Assembly (NCBI GenBank): GCA_019239895.1
Contig: JAFAZH010000025.1
Span: 1-64,000 of the forward strand
DNA: 64,000 bases
Source of the DNA: Abditibacteriaceae bacterium
GTDB taxonomy: Bacteria > Armatimonadota > Abditibacteriia > Abditibacteriales > Abditibacteriaceae
Direction of reading: 5' to 3'
Positions 1 through 9,407 of this stretch are shown piece by piece. Numbering within the stretch: position 1 is the stretch's first letter; each line of letters opens with the position of its first letter. Under the pieces are notes generated by a model. The model was not told the origin of the DNA and searched no databases. It saw only the letters and a list, made by a program, of their open reading frames with translations. Position numbers and translations under genes: made by a program.

Positions 1-87
1 GGCCAGAGCCTAAGTCGTCTCTCCCAGGCTGTCACCCGCCAGCGCCTCAAGCTGGACGGTGCGGGCGGTGCAGCAGGGGGCTGGTGA
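1..87 (+). CDS. C-terminal tail of a truncated gene
   Basis: From the first base an open frame runs 28 codons to a TGA at 85-87, ending in a basic then Gly/Ala-rich tail (LSRLSQAVTRQRLKLDG, then GAGGAAGGW). The start lies outside the window. No family can be recognised from so short a tail. It would converge with the ABC transporter gene on the other strand. It could also be chance. Confidence 0.35.
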   Translation, partial: GQSLSRLSQAVTRQRLKLDGAGGAAGGW

Positions 88-127
88 CTTTAAACTCAGG
101 ATACCTCACCACCTGCTGCTAACCATA

Positions 128-155
128 CAAGGGGCCGGGGGTGAGGGCTGCTACT
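128..155. repeat. Single arm of the CCCTCACCCCCGGCCCCTCTCCC repeat family
   Basis: The stretch GGGGCCGGGGGTGAGGG matches one arm of the inverted repeats at 9408-9623, 13276-13452 and 61711-61890. No second arm is visible here; it may lie left of the window or be lost. It sits just downstream of the stop codon of the ABC transporter gene. Confidence 0.6.
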
Positions 156-158
156 CGC

Positions 159-1901
159 CTACTGCAAAGCGGGCGCGGCAAAGGTTTTGGTGCGATATTG
201 CGCTTCGTGCAGACGTTGATAAACGCCACCCGCTGTCATTAATTCGTGGTGTTGCCCTTGCTCCACGACACCAGTCTCATCCACTACAATAATGCGGTCT
301 GCATTTTGAATAGTCGCCAGGCGGTGGGCGATAATCAGCGTCGTGCGCCCGACAGCCAGCTCTGCAAGTGAAGCTTGAATGGCCTGCTCTGTCTCGGTAT
401 CGAGGGCCGAAGTTGCCTCATCTAAGATGAGAATGGGCGGGTTCTTGAGGAACATACGCGCAATGGACATACGCTGTTTCTGGCCACCGGAAAGTTTCAC
501 GCCCCGCTCGCCAATGGTCGTGTCCAGTCCGTTGGGTAGTTGGGCAATCATCTCGTCCAGCCGGGCGCGGCGGGCCGCTTCCAGAATCTCTACCTCGGTG
601 GCATCAAGCCGTCCATAAGCGATGTTCTCGCGGATGGTGCCTGCAAAGAGAAATACATCCTGCTGCACAATGCCAATGTTTTGGCGGAGCGAAGCCAGCG
701 TCATGTGGCGGATGTCAGTGCCATCTACGGTGATGCGCCCGGCGTTGGGTTCATAGAACCGGGGGATTAAGGCACAAATCGTCGTCTTGCCCGCTCCACT
801 GGGGCCAACGAAGGCAACCGTCTCACCGGGATAAATAACGAGATCAATATCCTCTAACACCTGCTTGTGTTCATCATAGCCGAAGCTAACGCCCTCAAAG
901 CGAATCTGCCCTTGTAGATGGCCAACCGACACTGCATCAGGGGCATCAGCAATATCGGGCACGGTGCCCAATAGTTCCTGATAGCGTTTAAATCCAGCGA
1001 TGCCTTTGGGATAGGTTTCGAGCACCGCATTGATCTTTTCTACAGGCCGGAAAAACACATTGACCAGCAGCAGGAAGCCCATAAAGCCACCGACCGTCAA
1101 CTCACCATGCAGCACGAAATAAGCACCGGCAATCATCACAAAGAGTTGTATGATCCGCATCGTCATGTAACTGAGTGACATGCTCTTCGACATCAGGCGA
1201 TAAGCATCCAGTTTGGTTTCGCGGTACCGCGCATTATCCACTGCAAATAATTTCCGCTCGTGGTCTTCATTGGCGAACGCCTGCACCACACGGATGCCGC
1301 CCACGTTTTCCTCAATCCGTGCGTTGAAATCTCCAACGCGCGCGAATAGCGTCCGCATGGTGCGTGTCATGGCGCGGCCATAGCGGGTAGAAATCCACGT
1401 CATGGGCGGCACCACCAGCCCGGTAATCAACGCGAGTTTGTGATGGAGGGTGAACATGAGGATGAAGGAGCCGAAGAAAGTCATGACTGCAATGAAAGCG
1501 TCTTCCGGCCCATGATGCGCGACTTCACCCACATCCTCTAAATCCTTGGTCACCCGCGCCACGAGATGACCCGTCTTCTGATTGTCATAAAAACGGAAGG
1601 AGAGCTTTTGGAGATGATCGAAGATTTTGCGGCGCATTTCGGTCTCGATAGAGATACCAAGTACATGGCCCCAGTAGTTCACGATATATTGCAATCCGGT
1701 GTTGAGCAGATAGATAGCTAGTAAGCCCGCTGTCGCTCCTAAAATTAACCCCCAGTTCTGGCTGGGCAAGAGCTGGTCTACAAACGTTCTGACCGCAAGC
1801 GGAAAAGCTAATTCCAGTAACCCACAGATAACGGCGCACGAGAAATCCAGGAGAAACAGCCTTATGTGAGGCCGATAATAAGCAAAAAATTGACGTAGCA
1901 T
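159..1901 (-). CDS. ABC transporter, fused permease/ATPase (MsbA/LmrA-type exporter)
   Basis: A 580-residue half-transporter, expected to work as a homodimer exporting lipid or a hydrophobic substrate across the inner membrane. The N-terminal ~310 residues are a six-helix ABC exporter domain with the usual long cytoplasmic loops. The C-terminal nucleotide-binding domain has Walker A GPSGAGKT (about residue 365), signature LSGGQKQR (about 470), Walker B ILILDEATSALD (about 490) and the H-loop IIAHRLAT. Length is normal for the family. The ATG at 1901 is followed directly by the usual short amphipathic start (MLRQFFAYYRPH). Substrate cannot be told from sequence; lipid A flippase MsbA is only one option. 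Confidence 0.93.
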   Translation of the reverse strand: MLRQFFAYYRPHIRLFLLDFSCAVICGLLELAFPLAVRTFVDQLLPSQNWGLILGATAGLLAIYLLNTGLQYIVNYWGHVLGISIETEMRRKIFDHLQKLSFRFYDNQKTGHLVARVTKDLEDVGEVAHHGPEDAFIAVMTFFGSFILMFTLHHKLALITGLVVPPMTWISTRYGRAMTRTMRTLFARVGDFNARIEENVGGIRVVQAFANEDHERKLFAVDNARYRETKLDAYRLMSKSMSLSYMTMRIIQLFVMIAGAYFVLHGELTVGGFMGFLLLVNVFFRPVEKINAVLETYPKGIAGFKRYQELLGTVPDIADAPDAVSVGHLQGQIRFEGVSFGYDEHKQVLEDIDLVIYPGETVAFVGPSGAGKTTICALIPRFYEPNAGRITVDGTDIRHMTLASLRQNIGIVQQDVFLFAGTIRENIAYGRLDATEVEILEAARRARLDEMIAQLPNGLDTTIGERGVKLSGGQKQRMSIARMFLKNPPILILDEATSALDTETEQAIQASLAELAVGRTTLIIAHRLATIQNADRIIVVDETGVVEQGQHHELMTAGGVYQRLHEAQYRTKTFAAPALQ

Positions 1902-2020
1902 AACTTGTTGATACTCTTCCGATTATCAATATCGAATCCGTGGGGGCACACGCTTAACGCTGCCGCGCCCCGTCATCTTTCCTTTGTTGATGAGGTTGAG
2001 ATTTCTTCATTCCAAGGACA

Positions 2021-2162
2021 GAACTGCCTTAGACCCGCCGCTAAAGCAGCGGACTGAGGGTAAAAGCCCGGTGAACCGGGCTGCGCCTGCATCATTAGCC
2101 CCGTTCAGGGGGCTTTCCTTGCAGCTCAGCCCGCTGCTTTAGCGGCGGGTCTAAGGCAGTTC
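2021..2162. repeat. Long palindromic repeat, family R1 (copy a)
   Basis: A 142-bp inverted repeat. The outer arms (GAACTGCCTTAGACCCGCCG ... CGGCGGGTCTAAGGCAGTTC) pair almost perfectly, each arm contains the smaller palindrome CCGCTAAAGCAGCGG, and the centre carries further self-pairing AGCCCGGTGAACCGGGCT. The same architecture recurs at 25157, 30178 and 60752. It occupies most of the gap between the divergent ABC transporter and M23 peptidase genes; the rest of 1902-2364 is AT-richer leader with no gene. Confidence 0.85.
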
Positions 2163-2364
2163 TCAACGGCTTAAATCAGTTTAGCATTAGCTGCTCATCT
2201 ACAACCGAATGCCCTACTCTATTCATTTAGAGGCCATCTCTGCCCACAATTCATGGCAAAAATAGATTTTTGTGTCTGGTATCAGATACAATATAGGGCA
2301 GCATTCAGCGTCAGCCAGATATACCAGGACTTAAGAGGTATCGGCAAAAATCTTAAGGACAACC

Positions 2365-3777
2365 ATGCAGACACGGCAAAGGGTGCGAATCGCAATCGTT
2401 ATAGGTGGGGTGGTGTGTTTTGCCACAACACAGGTTCCGGCGCACGCCGGGATTCTGAGCCGCTTACGCGCGTCCATTAGCGCGCTGTGGTCACGCAAGG
2501 CGGCTACGCATGGCGCAGCACAACAGGCGCGGGTGCGTGCCAACAATCTGCAAGGACAGTCCGTCAGCTTGCATGATCGCCTGGAACAAACCCAGCAGGC
2601 ATTGCAACGCTCAACCGACACTTACTACGGCTACTGGCATCAGATGCGGCGCACGGAAGTGCAGATTAATAAAACGCGCCGCCGCTTAAAAGTTGCCACC
2701 GACCACTACTACGCGCACCGCGCCATGTTCGGGCGGCGTTTGTCAGCCATGCAGCGTTGCGGCAAGTTGGGCTACCTACAACTGTTCCTAGGGTCGCGCA
2801 CCCTCTCGGATTTAACGCGCCGCGCTTATCTCTTTAACGCCTTGACCACGCGGGACGCCGAAATGCAAGCCGAATTACACCAAGACCGCGATGAACTTCA
2901 AAGAACCCACGTTGCCCTGATGGACGAGTGGAACCGGCGCAACCGTCTCCAGTTGGCCGCTAACCGCGAGCGTGAGCGCATTGCCCGTGCCGAGCGAGAT
3001 CAACAGCGCATGTTATACGCCATCAATCATTCGCGTTATGCGACTATTGCCTATATTGCGGCGCAAGAGCAGTCATCGCATGAAATTGAAGGCATGATTG
3101 GCGAGCTTTCTGCAAAACGGGCGTCTATTATCCAGGCTTACGAGGAACAGGCGGCAGCGCGGCGACGGGCTTATTATTCCAATAACCGGGGCTATCATCG
3201 CTATGTGCGGCGGCGGGTGGCGCGGCGTGTCAATACCACCCGTTATGTGCGTAGTCCGGCGGGCGAGCTTAAGCCGATGCCGATTCAGGAAATTGTGTAC
3301 CGCGATGAGATGGTGCCCGTAGACCAGGGCAGTGGCAGCCTGAGCCAAGGCTTTTCCCAAGACAATGGGGGACAGGGCGGCGGAGACGGTTGGGGGACCC
3401 CAGTCCAGGGTCATCTCAGTTCGCGTTATGGCATTCGTTATCATCCCATCTTACATCGTCGCAAGCTCCACACCGGAGATGATATGGCGGCCCCCTACGG
3501 CGCCCCCATTCGTGCCGCACATGGTGGCCGTGTGCTCTGGGCGGGCTGGAAAAAAGCCTATGGCAACACGGTTATCGTGGACGCTGGTAACGGTTTAACC
3601 ACCCTCTATGGCCACGCCAGCAAATTAGGTGTTAAGCCAGGGCAGCCTATTAAGCGGGGCGAATACATTGGCAACGTCGGCTCGACTGGTTGGAGTACGG
3701 GGCCGCATTTGCATTTTGAAGTGCGCAAAAATGGTAAACCAATTGACCCCACACCTTATCTGCACGAAAAACCTTAG
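2365..3777 (+). CDS. Murein hydrolase activator / M23 family metallopeptidase (EnvC-like)
   Basis: 470 residues. An N-terminal signal peptide (hydrophobic IAIVIGGVVCFATT, cleavage near AHA) is followed by a long basic coiled coil (about 45-290) and a C-terminal LytM/M23 domain (about 340-465). Zinc-site motifs are visible: LHTGDD near residue 368 and HLHFEV near 447, with the LYGHAS signature between. In EnvC/NlpD-type proteins this domain either cuts peptidoglycan cross-links or activates amidases. Here the catalytic His/Asp residues are kept, so it may itself be a zinc endopeptidase. It precedes a Ctp protease on the same strand, the common envC-ctpA order. Confidence 0.9.
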   Translation: MQTRQRVRIAIVIGGVVCFATTQVPAHAGILSRLRASISALWSRKAATHGAAQQARVRANNLQGQSVSLHDRLEQTQQALQRSTDTYYGYWHQMRRTEVQINKTRRRLKVATDHYYAHRAMFGRRLSAMQRCGKLGYLQLFLGSRTLSDLTRRAYLFNALTTRDAEMQAELHQDRDELQRTHVALMDEWNRRNRLQLAANRERERIARAERDQQRMLYAINHSRYATIAYIAAQEQSSHEIEGMIGELSAKRASIIQAYEEQAAARRRAYYSNNRGYHRYVRRRVARRVNTTRYVRSPAGELKPMPIQEIVYRDEMVPVDQGSGSLSQGFSQDNGGQGGGDGWGTPVQGHLSSRYGIRYHPILHRRKLHTGDDMAAPYGAPIRAAHGGRVLWAGWKKAYGNTVIVDAGNGLTTLYGHASKLGVKPGQPIKRGEYIGNVGSTGWSTGPHLHFEVRKNGKPIDPTPYLHEKP

Positions 3778-3948
3778 ATCATCCTTAGCAGGAACAAAAC
3801 TCGAAACTTCCATGCTGTCCAAACGTCCAAACGCCTGCTAACATTAATAGAGAGAGTTAATCTTTGCAGAGCCGCTGGCGTGGCGGGTAAATACGACTTC
3901 CCAAGCAGCCTATTCATTAAAATGTGCCGGTGGCGGTGAGGTGTTTAT

Positions 3949-5361
3949 ATGACGTGGAAAACGCGTGGCGCGTATGGTTCTTTAATTTTACTGGCATTAT
4001 TAACGGCGTTTGGTGTCGGCTACCGGACGCGTGCCCATAGCGAGGAGGCGGCCCGTGATCGCTGGTTGCCCACCACCAAGGAAGCATCGCAGGTGCGGCC
4101 TTTAGTGCGCACGGCGGACGGGCAAATGGCTTCGGGGTTGGTGACCCCTTCGCGCCGCTCTAATAAGGCCGACCTGAAGCCTTATGAGACTCTGGATGAA
4201 GTCCGGCGCGATATCAAAGAGAACTTCGTTAAGACCCAGGTTGACGATACTACCTTAACTTATGGCGCGATTCGGGGCATGTTGCGCTCGCTGGGCGACC
4301 GCTTCACCCGCTTCCTGACCCCGGAGGAGTATGACGATTTCCAGGTCAAGAACAAGGGTGAATTCACCGGCATCGGCGCGCATATTGATGTCAAAGAAGA
4401 CTACATGGGCGGCCCGCTGGCTAAACCTTCTGGTGCTTCTCGCCCCTACATTGTCGAGCCAATTGAAGGTGGCCCGGCGGCCAAAGCCAGCCTCAAGAAA
4501 GACGACATCATCCTGGAAATTGATGGTCGCAATACGGCGGATATGAACGAGGACGCCACGGTGAATTACATTCGTGGCGAGCGCGGCACCCCGGTGCATC
4601 TCAAAATCGAGCGCAAGGTGGCCGTGCCCCAGGGCGCAGCGCGGGAGGCTGGCTTTAAGGATTTTGATGTGACCCTCACCCGCGATACCATAGAGATTCA
4701 TCCCGTTAAGCTCGATTGGTTGCCAGAACGTATCGCCTGGCTCCGCTTAGACGAGTTCAATCAGAAGAGCGACCACGAGATGACCACAGCCCTCCAGGAA
4801 ATTCAGAAAGGCCCGGATGGACAAGGCCCGGCGCGAGGTATCGTCTTCGACATGCGCAACAACCCTGGCGGCTTGCTGGATGTGGCGGTGCAGATCGGCA
4901 GCCGTTTTATTCCGTCTGGCCCGATTGTGATTACCCGTGAGCGCAATGGGAGCGAACAGCCCCTCAACGCCCAGCACGAGCGATTCTTAAACCTGAAAAT
5001 GCCAATTGTGGTTTTGGTAAATAAATACAGCGCCTCCGCCGCCGAGATTGTCACCGGCGCTTTGAAGGACAAGGGTGCGGCCACAGTGGTTGGTGAGCAG
5101 TCGTATGGCAAAGCCAGCGTGCAAGTTTTGATCGAACTCAAAAATGGTGGTGCTCTGGTGATTACCACCGCCAAGTACTTAACACCGGCCAAGCATGACA
5201 TAACGGATAAGGGCATCACTCCTGACATTGCGATCAAGCCCAGCCCCGAAGATGAGCAAGTGCCCCCTGCACGCGGTGGCGCACAGCTTCAAAAAGCCAT
5301 TGAGATTATCAAAGGCAAGACCTCGCAGCCGACATCCACTATTACTGCACGCGCCGATTAA
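3949..5361 (+). CDS. S41 family carboxyl-terminal processing protease
   Basis: 470 residues with an N-terminal signal anchor (SLILLALLTAFGVGY), a PDZ domain (about 130-240) and the S41 catalytic domain. The Ser of YSASAAEI (about 361) and the Lys of GEQSYGKAS (about 386) form the expected Ser/Lys dyad. The DRFTRFLTPEEY motif near residue 115 is typical of CtpA/Prc. Located in the cell envelope, where it trims C-termini of envelope or murein-hydrolase proteins. It follows the M23 peptidase gene by 170 bp and is probably functionally linked. A strong hairpin follows its stop codon. Confidence 0.93.
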   Translation: MTWKTRGAYGSLILLALLTAFGVGYRTRAHSEEAARDRWLPTTKEASQVRPLVRTADGQMASGLVTPSRRSNKADLKPYETLDEVRRDIKENFVKTQVDDTTLTYGAIRGMLRSLGDRFTRFLTPEEYDDFQVKNKGEFTGIGAHIDVKEDYMGGPLAKPSGASRPYIVEPIEGGPAAKASLKKDDIILEIDGRNTADMNEDATVNYIRGERGTPVHLKIERKVAVPQGAAREAGFKDFDVTLTRDTIEIHPVKLDWLPERIAWLRLDEFNQKSDHEMTTALQEIQKGPDGQGPARGIVFDMRNNPGGLLDVAVQIGSRFIPSGPIVITRERNGSEQPLNAQHERFLNLKMPIVVLVNKYSASAAEIVTGALKDKGAATVVGEQSYGKASVQVLIELKNGGALVITTAKYLTPAKHDITDKGITPDIAIKPSPEDEQVPPARGGAQLQKAIEIIKGKTSQPTSTITARAD

Positions 5362-5390
5362 ACTGTATTACTTCAACCCTGGTTAAAACT

Positions 5391-5437
5391 ATAAGCCAGC
5401 GACCAGAGCGGTATCTTTGGTCGCTGGCTTATTTGTC
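5391..5437 (+). terminator. Rho-independent-type terminator after the S41 protease gene
   Basis: A perfect 15-bp stem (ATAAGCCAGCGACCA at 5391-5405 with its complement at 5418-5432) and a 12-nt loop are followed by TTGTCT. It lies 30 bp after the protease stop codon. The T-run is weak, so termination efficiency is uncertain. Confidence 0.65.
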
Positions 5438-5582
5438 TCTGCCTACAAACTATAATTCTGAGCCGCAAAACAGCCTTTCGCCTACTGTTCATATCTATAG
5501 CTGCTGCTCTAACAGGTTCTTCTCTGTAACCGTTATACTATGCACCACAATCCTGGCACTCAAGCGGTGGAGGCAATCTATT

Positions 5583-7016
5583 TTGGCGCTATCCTCTCTA
5601 CTGAATCTGTTTAACAGCCTTTGTCCTCTTTTCTTCATCCTGGCGACCACTGGCTGGTATGTAGCCAACGCGCAGACAGTGCCACCCGCAAATTCTATAA
5701 TGGTCAGGGCCAAGTCTAAGCCCAACCAAGCCTGGAAAGAATACCCTACCCGCACCATTGATACCCTGCCCGGCTTTGCTGTCGGGGCTAAACAAGCCCG
5801 TTTAAGCTCGTATGGAGGTTGGCTGGACAAGAAGATGACAACCACCGGGTTCTTTCATACACAACAGGTTGGGGGTCGTTGGTGGCTGGTTGATCCGGCG
5901 GGTTATGCCTTTATTCATGTTGGTGTGGTAAGTGTCACGCCCGGCACTTCCGCAATTAGCCAGGCCGCTTTAAAGGAAAAGTTTGGCACTGAGGAAAAGT
6001 GGGCCGCCGCTACCACGCAGATGTTAAAGGAAAATAGCTTCAATGGAGCCGGAGCCTGGTCAGCAACCGATTTACTGCGCCAGACTCCAACACGCACTGC
6101 TTACACCATGATCTGGAACTTTATGAGTTCCTATGGCAAAAAGCGTGGCGGCACTTATCAACAACCGGGGCATACCGGCTATCCTAACGACTGCATCTTT
6201 GTCTTTGACCCTGATTTTGTCACCTTTTGTGATGAGCACGCCCGCCAATTAGCCGCCACTAAAGATGACCCTTACCTGCTGGGACATTTCTCAGATAATG
6301 AGTTGCCCTTTCCGGGTGATGCGCTCGACCGTTATTTGTCCCTGCCACAAACTGATCCTGGCTATGGTGCAGCACAATCATGGCTGCGCGAACGCAAGCA
6401 TAACGACCAAGCTGGCAAGACGGATATTACAGATGATGACCGCGCCGCCTTTCGTGGTTATTTAGTGGATCGCTATCTAAGTATTACGACAGCAGCTATT
6501 AGAAAGTATGATCCTCATCACCTCTGTCTGGGGCCGCGTTTCCACAGTAGCGAGTTACACAGTAAGCCTGCCTTTCAAGCCGCAGGCAAATATTTAGATG
6601 CGATTGCCATTAATTATTATGGAGCATGGACACCGAATCCTGTCACGATGGCGAACTGGGAAAGCTGGTCAGGCAAGTCCTTTATTATTACCGAATGGTA
6701 TGTCAAAGGCGACGATACTGGCATGGGCAACACTGGCGGCGCGGGCTGGATTGTGCCCACGCAGAAAGACCGGGGCCTGTTTTACCAGAATTTTACGCTT
6801 GGCCTTTTAGAGTCTAAAGCGTGCGTTGGCTGGCACTGGTTCAAATATATGGACAATGATCCGACCAATCTTAAAGCCGATCCCTCTAACCGTGACTCGA
6901 ATAAAGGCATCGTTAATATTCGTTATGAGCCTTATCTGCCGTTGATCGAAAAGATGAAGCAGCTAAACGATAATGTTTATCCGCTCACAGAGTATTTTGA
7001 TAAGTCCGGCGGTTGA
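5583..7016 (+). CDS. Exported glycoside hydrolase, clan GH-A, beta-agarase-like
   Basis: About 477 residues from a TTG start preceded by a strong Shine-Dalgarno, GGTGGAGG at 5566-5573, 9 nt upstream. A longer open frame back to 5433 has no ribosome site. The N-terminus is a hydrophobic export signal (CPLFFILATTGWYVANAQ). The body resembles agarase-type TIM barrels: the GRWWLVDPAGYAF motif opens the domain, HFSDNELPFP carries a probable acid/base Glu, and IITEWYVKGDDTG carries a probable nucleophile Glu. It is a paralogue-like partner of the larger enzyme at 18163-20934 (compare KWFLVDPDGNAFFHMG). The real substrate (agarose-like or another galactan) cannot be fixed from sequence. Confidence 0.8.
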   Translation: MALSSLLNLFNSLCPLFFILATTGWYVANAQTVPPANSIMVRAKSKPNQAWKEYPTRTIDTLPGFAVGAKQARLSSYGGWLDKKMTTTGFFHTQQVGGRWWLVDPAGYAFIHVGVVSVTPGTSAISQAALKEKFGTEEKWAAATTQMLKENSFNGAGAWSATDLLRQTPTRTAYTMIWNFMSSYGKKRGGTYQQPGHTGYPNDCIFVFDPDFVTFCDEHARQLAATKDDPYLLGHFSDNELPFPGDALDRYLSLPQTDPGYGAAQSWLRERKHNDQAGKTDITDDDRAAFRGYLVDRYLSITTAAIRKYDPHHLCLGPRFHSSELHSKPAFQAAGKYLDAIAINYYGAWTPNPVTMANWESWSGKSFIITEWYVKGDDTGMGNTGGAGWIVPTQKDRGLFYQNFTLGLLESKACVGWHWFKYMDNDPTNLKADPSNRDSNKGIVNIRYEPYLPLIEKMKQLNDNVYPLTEYFDKSGG

Positions 7017-7088
7017 AACCACCAGGTGGTGGGTAGAAAGTTGAGTTAACTATGTCAGAGTCGCTTAACAGAAACAGACCAACTTATT

Positions 7089-8606
7089 ATGAACAATCAA
7101 ACTCAAGACCCTAAGCTCCAAGAACTGAAAACGCGCCTTTTAGAAGTGAATGACCTGCGCTCGGCTTCGTCCCTTTTGCATTGGGATCAGGCCACTTACA
7201 TGCCATCAGGTGGCGCGGCGGCACGCGGACGCCAGATGAGCACGCTCAACCGCCTGGCCCATGAGAAATTCACTGACGGGGCCATTGGTCAGTTGCTCGA
7301 AGACTTGCGCCCTTATGAAGAGTCGCTCTCCTTCGATTCTGATGAGGCGAGTTTAATTCGGGCCACCCGCCGCGATTATGAAGAGGCCGTTAAAGTGCCA
7401 GCGGAATTTGAAGCCCGCTTTTCAGATCACATTGCCGCGATTTATCAAGACTGGACAGCCGCGCGCCCCAATAATGATTTCAAAGCGGTGCAGCCGCTGT
7501 TAGAAAAGACCCTCGACTTTAGCCGCGAGTTGGCTGATTTCTTCCCCGGCTATGAGCATATCGCTGACCCGCTGATTAACTTTTCAGACCGAGGCATGAA
7601 AGCCTCCACTGTGCGTGCCCTGTTTGCGGATTTAAGGCAGCAGTTGGTGCCCCTCGTGGAAGCGATCACAGCCCAGCCCAAGACCGATGAGAGTTGTCTG
7701 CACGGCCACTGGCCAGAAGCCGAGCAGTTCACCTTTGGACGCAAAATTATTAAGGCTTATGGCTATGACTTTGAGCGAGGCCGTCAGGATAAAACACACC
7801 ATCCTTTCATGACCAAGTTTTCCCTCGGCGATGTCCGTATTACGACTCGCGCTAAGGAAGACGATTTGGCGGAGGCTCTTTTTAGCACCTTACATGAATC
7901 AGGGCACGCGCTTTATGAGCAAGGCATTAACCAGGACTATGAAGGCACTCCCCTCGCCAATGGCACTTCATCGGGAGTGCATGAGAGCCAGTCGCGCCTG
8001 TGGGAAAATATCGTGGGCCGCTCACGCGGCTTCTGGAACCATTGGTATCCGCTCTTGCAGCAAGCGAATAGCAATTTATCAAACGTGTCGCAGGACACTT
8101 TCTATCGGGCCATCAACCGGGTGGATCGCTCCTTGATCCGCACCGATGCCGATGAAGTCACTTATAATTTGCACGTCATGATTCGCTTCGATTTAGAATT
8201 GCAACTCTTAGAAGGGGAACTATCCGTGCGCGACTTGCCGGAAGCCTGGCATGAGCGTTACAAAAGCGATTTAGGCTTGACGGCACCCGATGACCGTGAT
8301 GGCGTTTTACAAGATGTGCATTGGTATGGCGGCACCATTGGCGGCGCATTTCAAGGCTACACCCTCGGCAACATCCTAAGCGCACAATTCTTTGATACAG
8401 CAACCGCAGCACAGCCTAAAGTCCCACAGGAAATTGAACAAGGCCAGTTCTCGACATTGCATGAGTGGCTTCAAGAGAACATTTACCAGCACGGCAGCAA
8501 ATACACCGCACCTGAACTCATTGAACGTGTCACCGGTGACCCTTTGAGCATTGAGCCATATTTGCGCTATTTACGGGGTAAGTATGGAGAACTATATTCG
8601 CTTTGA
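7089..8606 (+). CDS. Carboxypeptidase Taq (M32 metallocarboxypeptidase)
   Basis: 505 residues, normal for family M32. These cytosolic zinc enzymes remove C-terminal amino acids with broad specificity. The zinc motif HESGH is at about residue 268 (STLHESGHALYEQG). The downstream GVHESQSRLWEN, DEVTYNLHVMIRF and DVHWYGGTIGGAFQGY motifs are diagnostic for the family. No signal peptide. It stands alone between the glycosidase gene and repeat R5a, whose arm begins 6 bp after the stop codon. Confidence 0.96.
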   Translation: MNNQTQDPKLQELKTRLLEVNDLRSASSLLHWDQATYMPSGGAAARGRQMSTLNRLAHEKFTDGAIGQLLEDLRPYEESLSFDSDEASLIRATRRDYEEAVKVPAEFEARFSDHIAAIYQDWTAARPNNDFKAVQPLLEKTLDFSRELADFFPGYEHIADPLINFSDRGMKASTVRALFADLRQQLVPLVEAITAQPKTDESCLHGHWPEAEQFTFGRKIIKAYGYDFERGRQDKTHHPFMTKFSLGDVRITTRAKEDDLAEALFSTLHESGHALYEQGINQDYEGTPLANGTSSGVHESQSRLWENIVGRSRGFWNHWYPLLQQANSNLSNVSQDTFYRAINRVDRSLIRTDADEVTYNLHVMIRFDLELQLLEGELSVRDLPEAWHERYKSDLGLTAPDDRDGVLQDVHWYGGTIGGAFQGYTLGNILSAQFFDTATAAQPKVPQEIEQGQFSTLHEWLQENIYQHGSKYTAPELIERVTGDPLSIEPYLRYLRGKYGELYSL

Positions 8607-8611
8607 TACAG

Positions 8612-8724
8612 AATAGGACGCTAAGCGGGCTACGCTAATTACATGCGCAATTTAGACGCTATTCTTCAGTCAATAGCGTAAGCTTGCGTTGCGCAGCATG
8701 GAGTAGCCCGCTTAGCGTCCTATT
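8612..8724. repeat. Long palindromic repeat, family R5 (copy a)
   Basis: A 113-bp inverted repeat. The outer stem AATAGGACGCTAAGCGGGCT pairs with 8702-8724. The inner core CGCTAATTACATGCGCAATT leads into a second stem GACGCTATT/AATAGCGT. The copy at 28865 keeps the core but has a different outer stem with compensating changes. It exactly fills the gap between the convergent M32 and methyltransferase genes; its right arm ends at the base before the latter's stop codon. Confidence 0.88.
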
Positions 8725-9405
8725 TTAGTAAGTAATCTTCAGCATCCGATTACCGCCACGCTGGAATTCGTAAGGTACTGGCACAGTTTCCACGCTAAAG
8801 CCTAAGTGGGCGAAGTGCTGTTGAATTGGCTCTACATAAGGTGATGCTTTGCAATCCAACGCCAGGAGCGGGAATATTCGCACTTCCGCTGCAACGCGCA
8901 GTAGTTCCGCAATAGCCGCTCGATGAAACTCAAACGAAAGTTGCTCGGAATAAAGAAAGAAAAAGTGGGAGCACAGGGCAAGCTTGAATTGATGATCGGT
9001 GAAACTGAGGCTAGGCAGTGCTTCCGCTCGATAGCGACCAACCGCTAAACCCACTTTATAATCATCCAAAAACCGCTGCATCGTTTGGAGCCGATGCTGA
9101 CCTAATATATCAGGATCACTATACCTATCCCAGATATAATCCTGCTGCGTCTGTTTAACCTGAGAAATGATGGGGTCGTATGTCTCCTGAATGCGTTGTG
9201 CTATCTGATCCTTAGTAAAAGCATAAATCGGATCAACAGAAATCACTTGGTGCCCTAATGCCGTCATCTCAGCGTTAAAGCTGGCAGGGCCATCACCGCA
9301 ACCCAGAATACTTTTATCTAAATCGGCATCCGAGAGGGCGAACATCAATTGATATTCGTCTAAGGAACGCCCCCACGGGACAACCTGATTTAAAGTCATG
9401 CTCAT
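8725..9405 (-). CDS. SAM-dependent methyltransferase-like protein (class I)
   Basis: 226 residues, cytosolic. The N-terminal part has a Rossmann-type motif I, ILGCGDGPASFN (about 33-44), and ALGHQVISVDPIY, where the acidic end of strand 2 would bind the SAM ribose. Later LALCSHFFFLYS and the ELLRVAAEVRIFPLL segment match strands 4 and 5. Substrate unknown. There is no partner gene; repeats lie on both sides. The start ATG at 9405 has only a weak upstream ribosome site. Confidence 0.75.
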   Translation of the reverse strand: MSMTLNQVVPWGRSLDEYQLMFALSDADLDKSILGCGDGPASFNAEMTALGHQVISVDPIYAFTKDQIAQRIQETYDPIISQVKQTQQDYIWDRYSDPDILGQHRLQTMQRFLDDYKVGLAVGRYRAEALPSLSFTDHQFKLALCSHFFFLYSEQLSFEFHRAAIAELLRVAAEVRIFPLLALDCKASPYVEPIQQHFAHLGFSVETVPVPYEFQRGGNRMLKITY

Positions 9406-9407
9406 TG

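Noticed and set aside
59-292. Short plus-strand open frame over the 3' end of the ABC transporter gene
   Set aside because: Composed of repeat arm and antisense of a conserved ATPase; no ribosome site or family signature.
5433-5582. Longer N-terminus for the first agarase-like enzyme
   Set aside because: The upstream TTG at 5433 lies beside the terminator hairpin and has no ribosome site, whereas TTG 5583 has GGTGGAGG 9 nt upstream.
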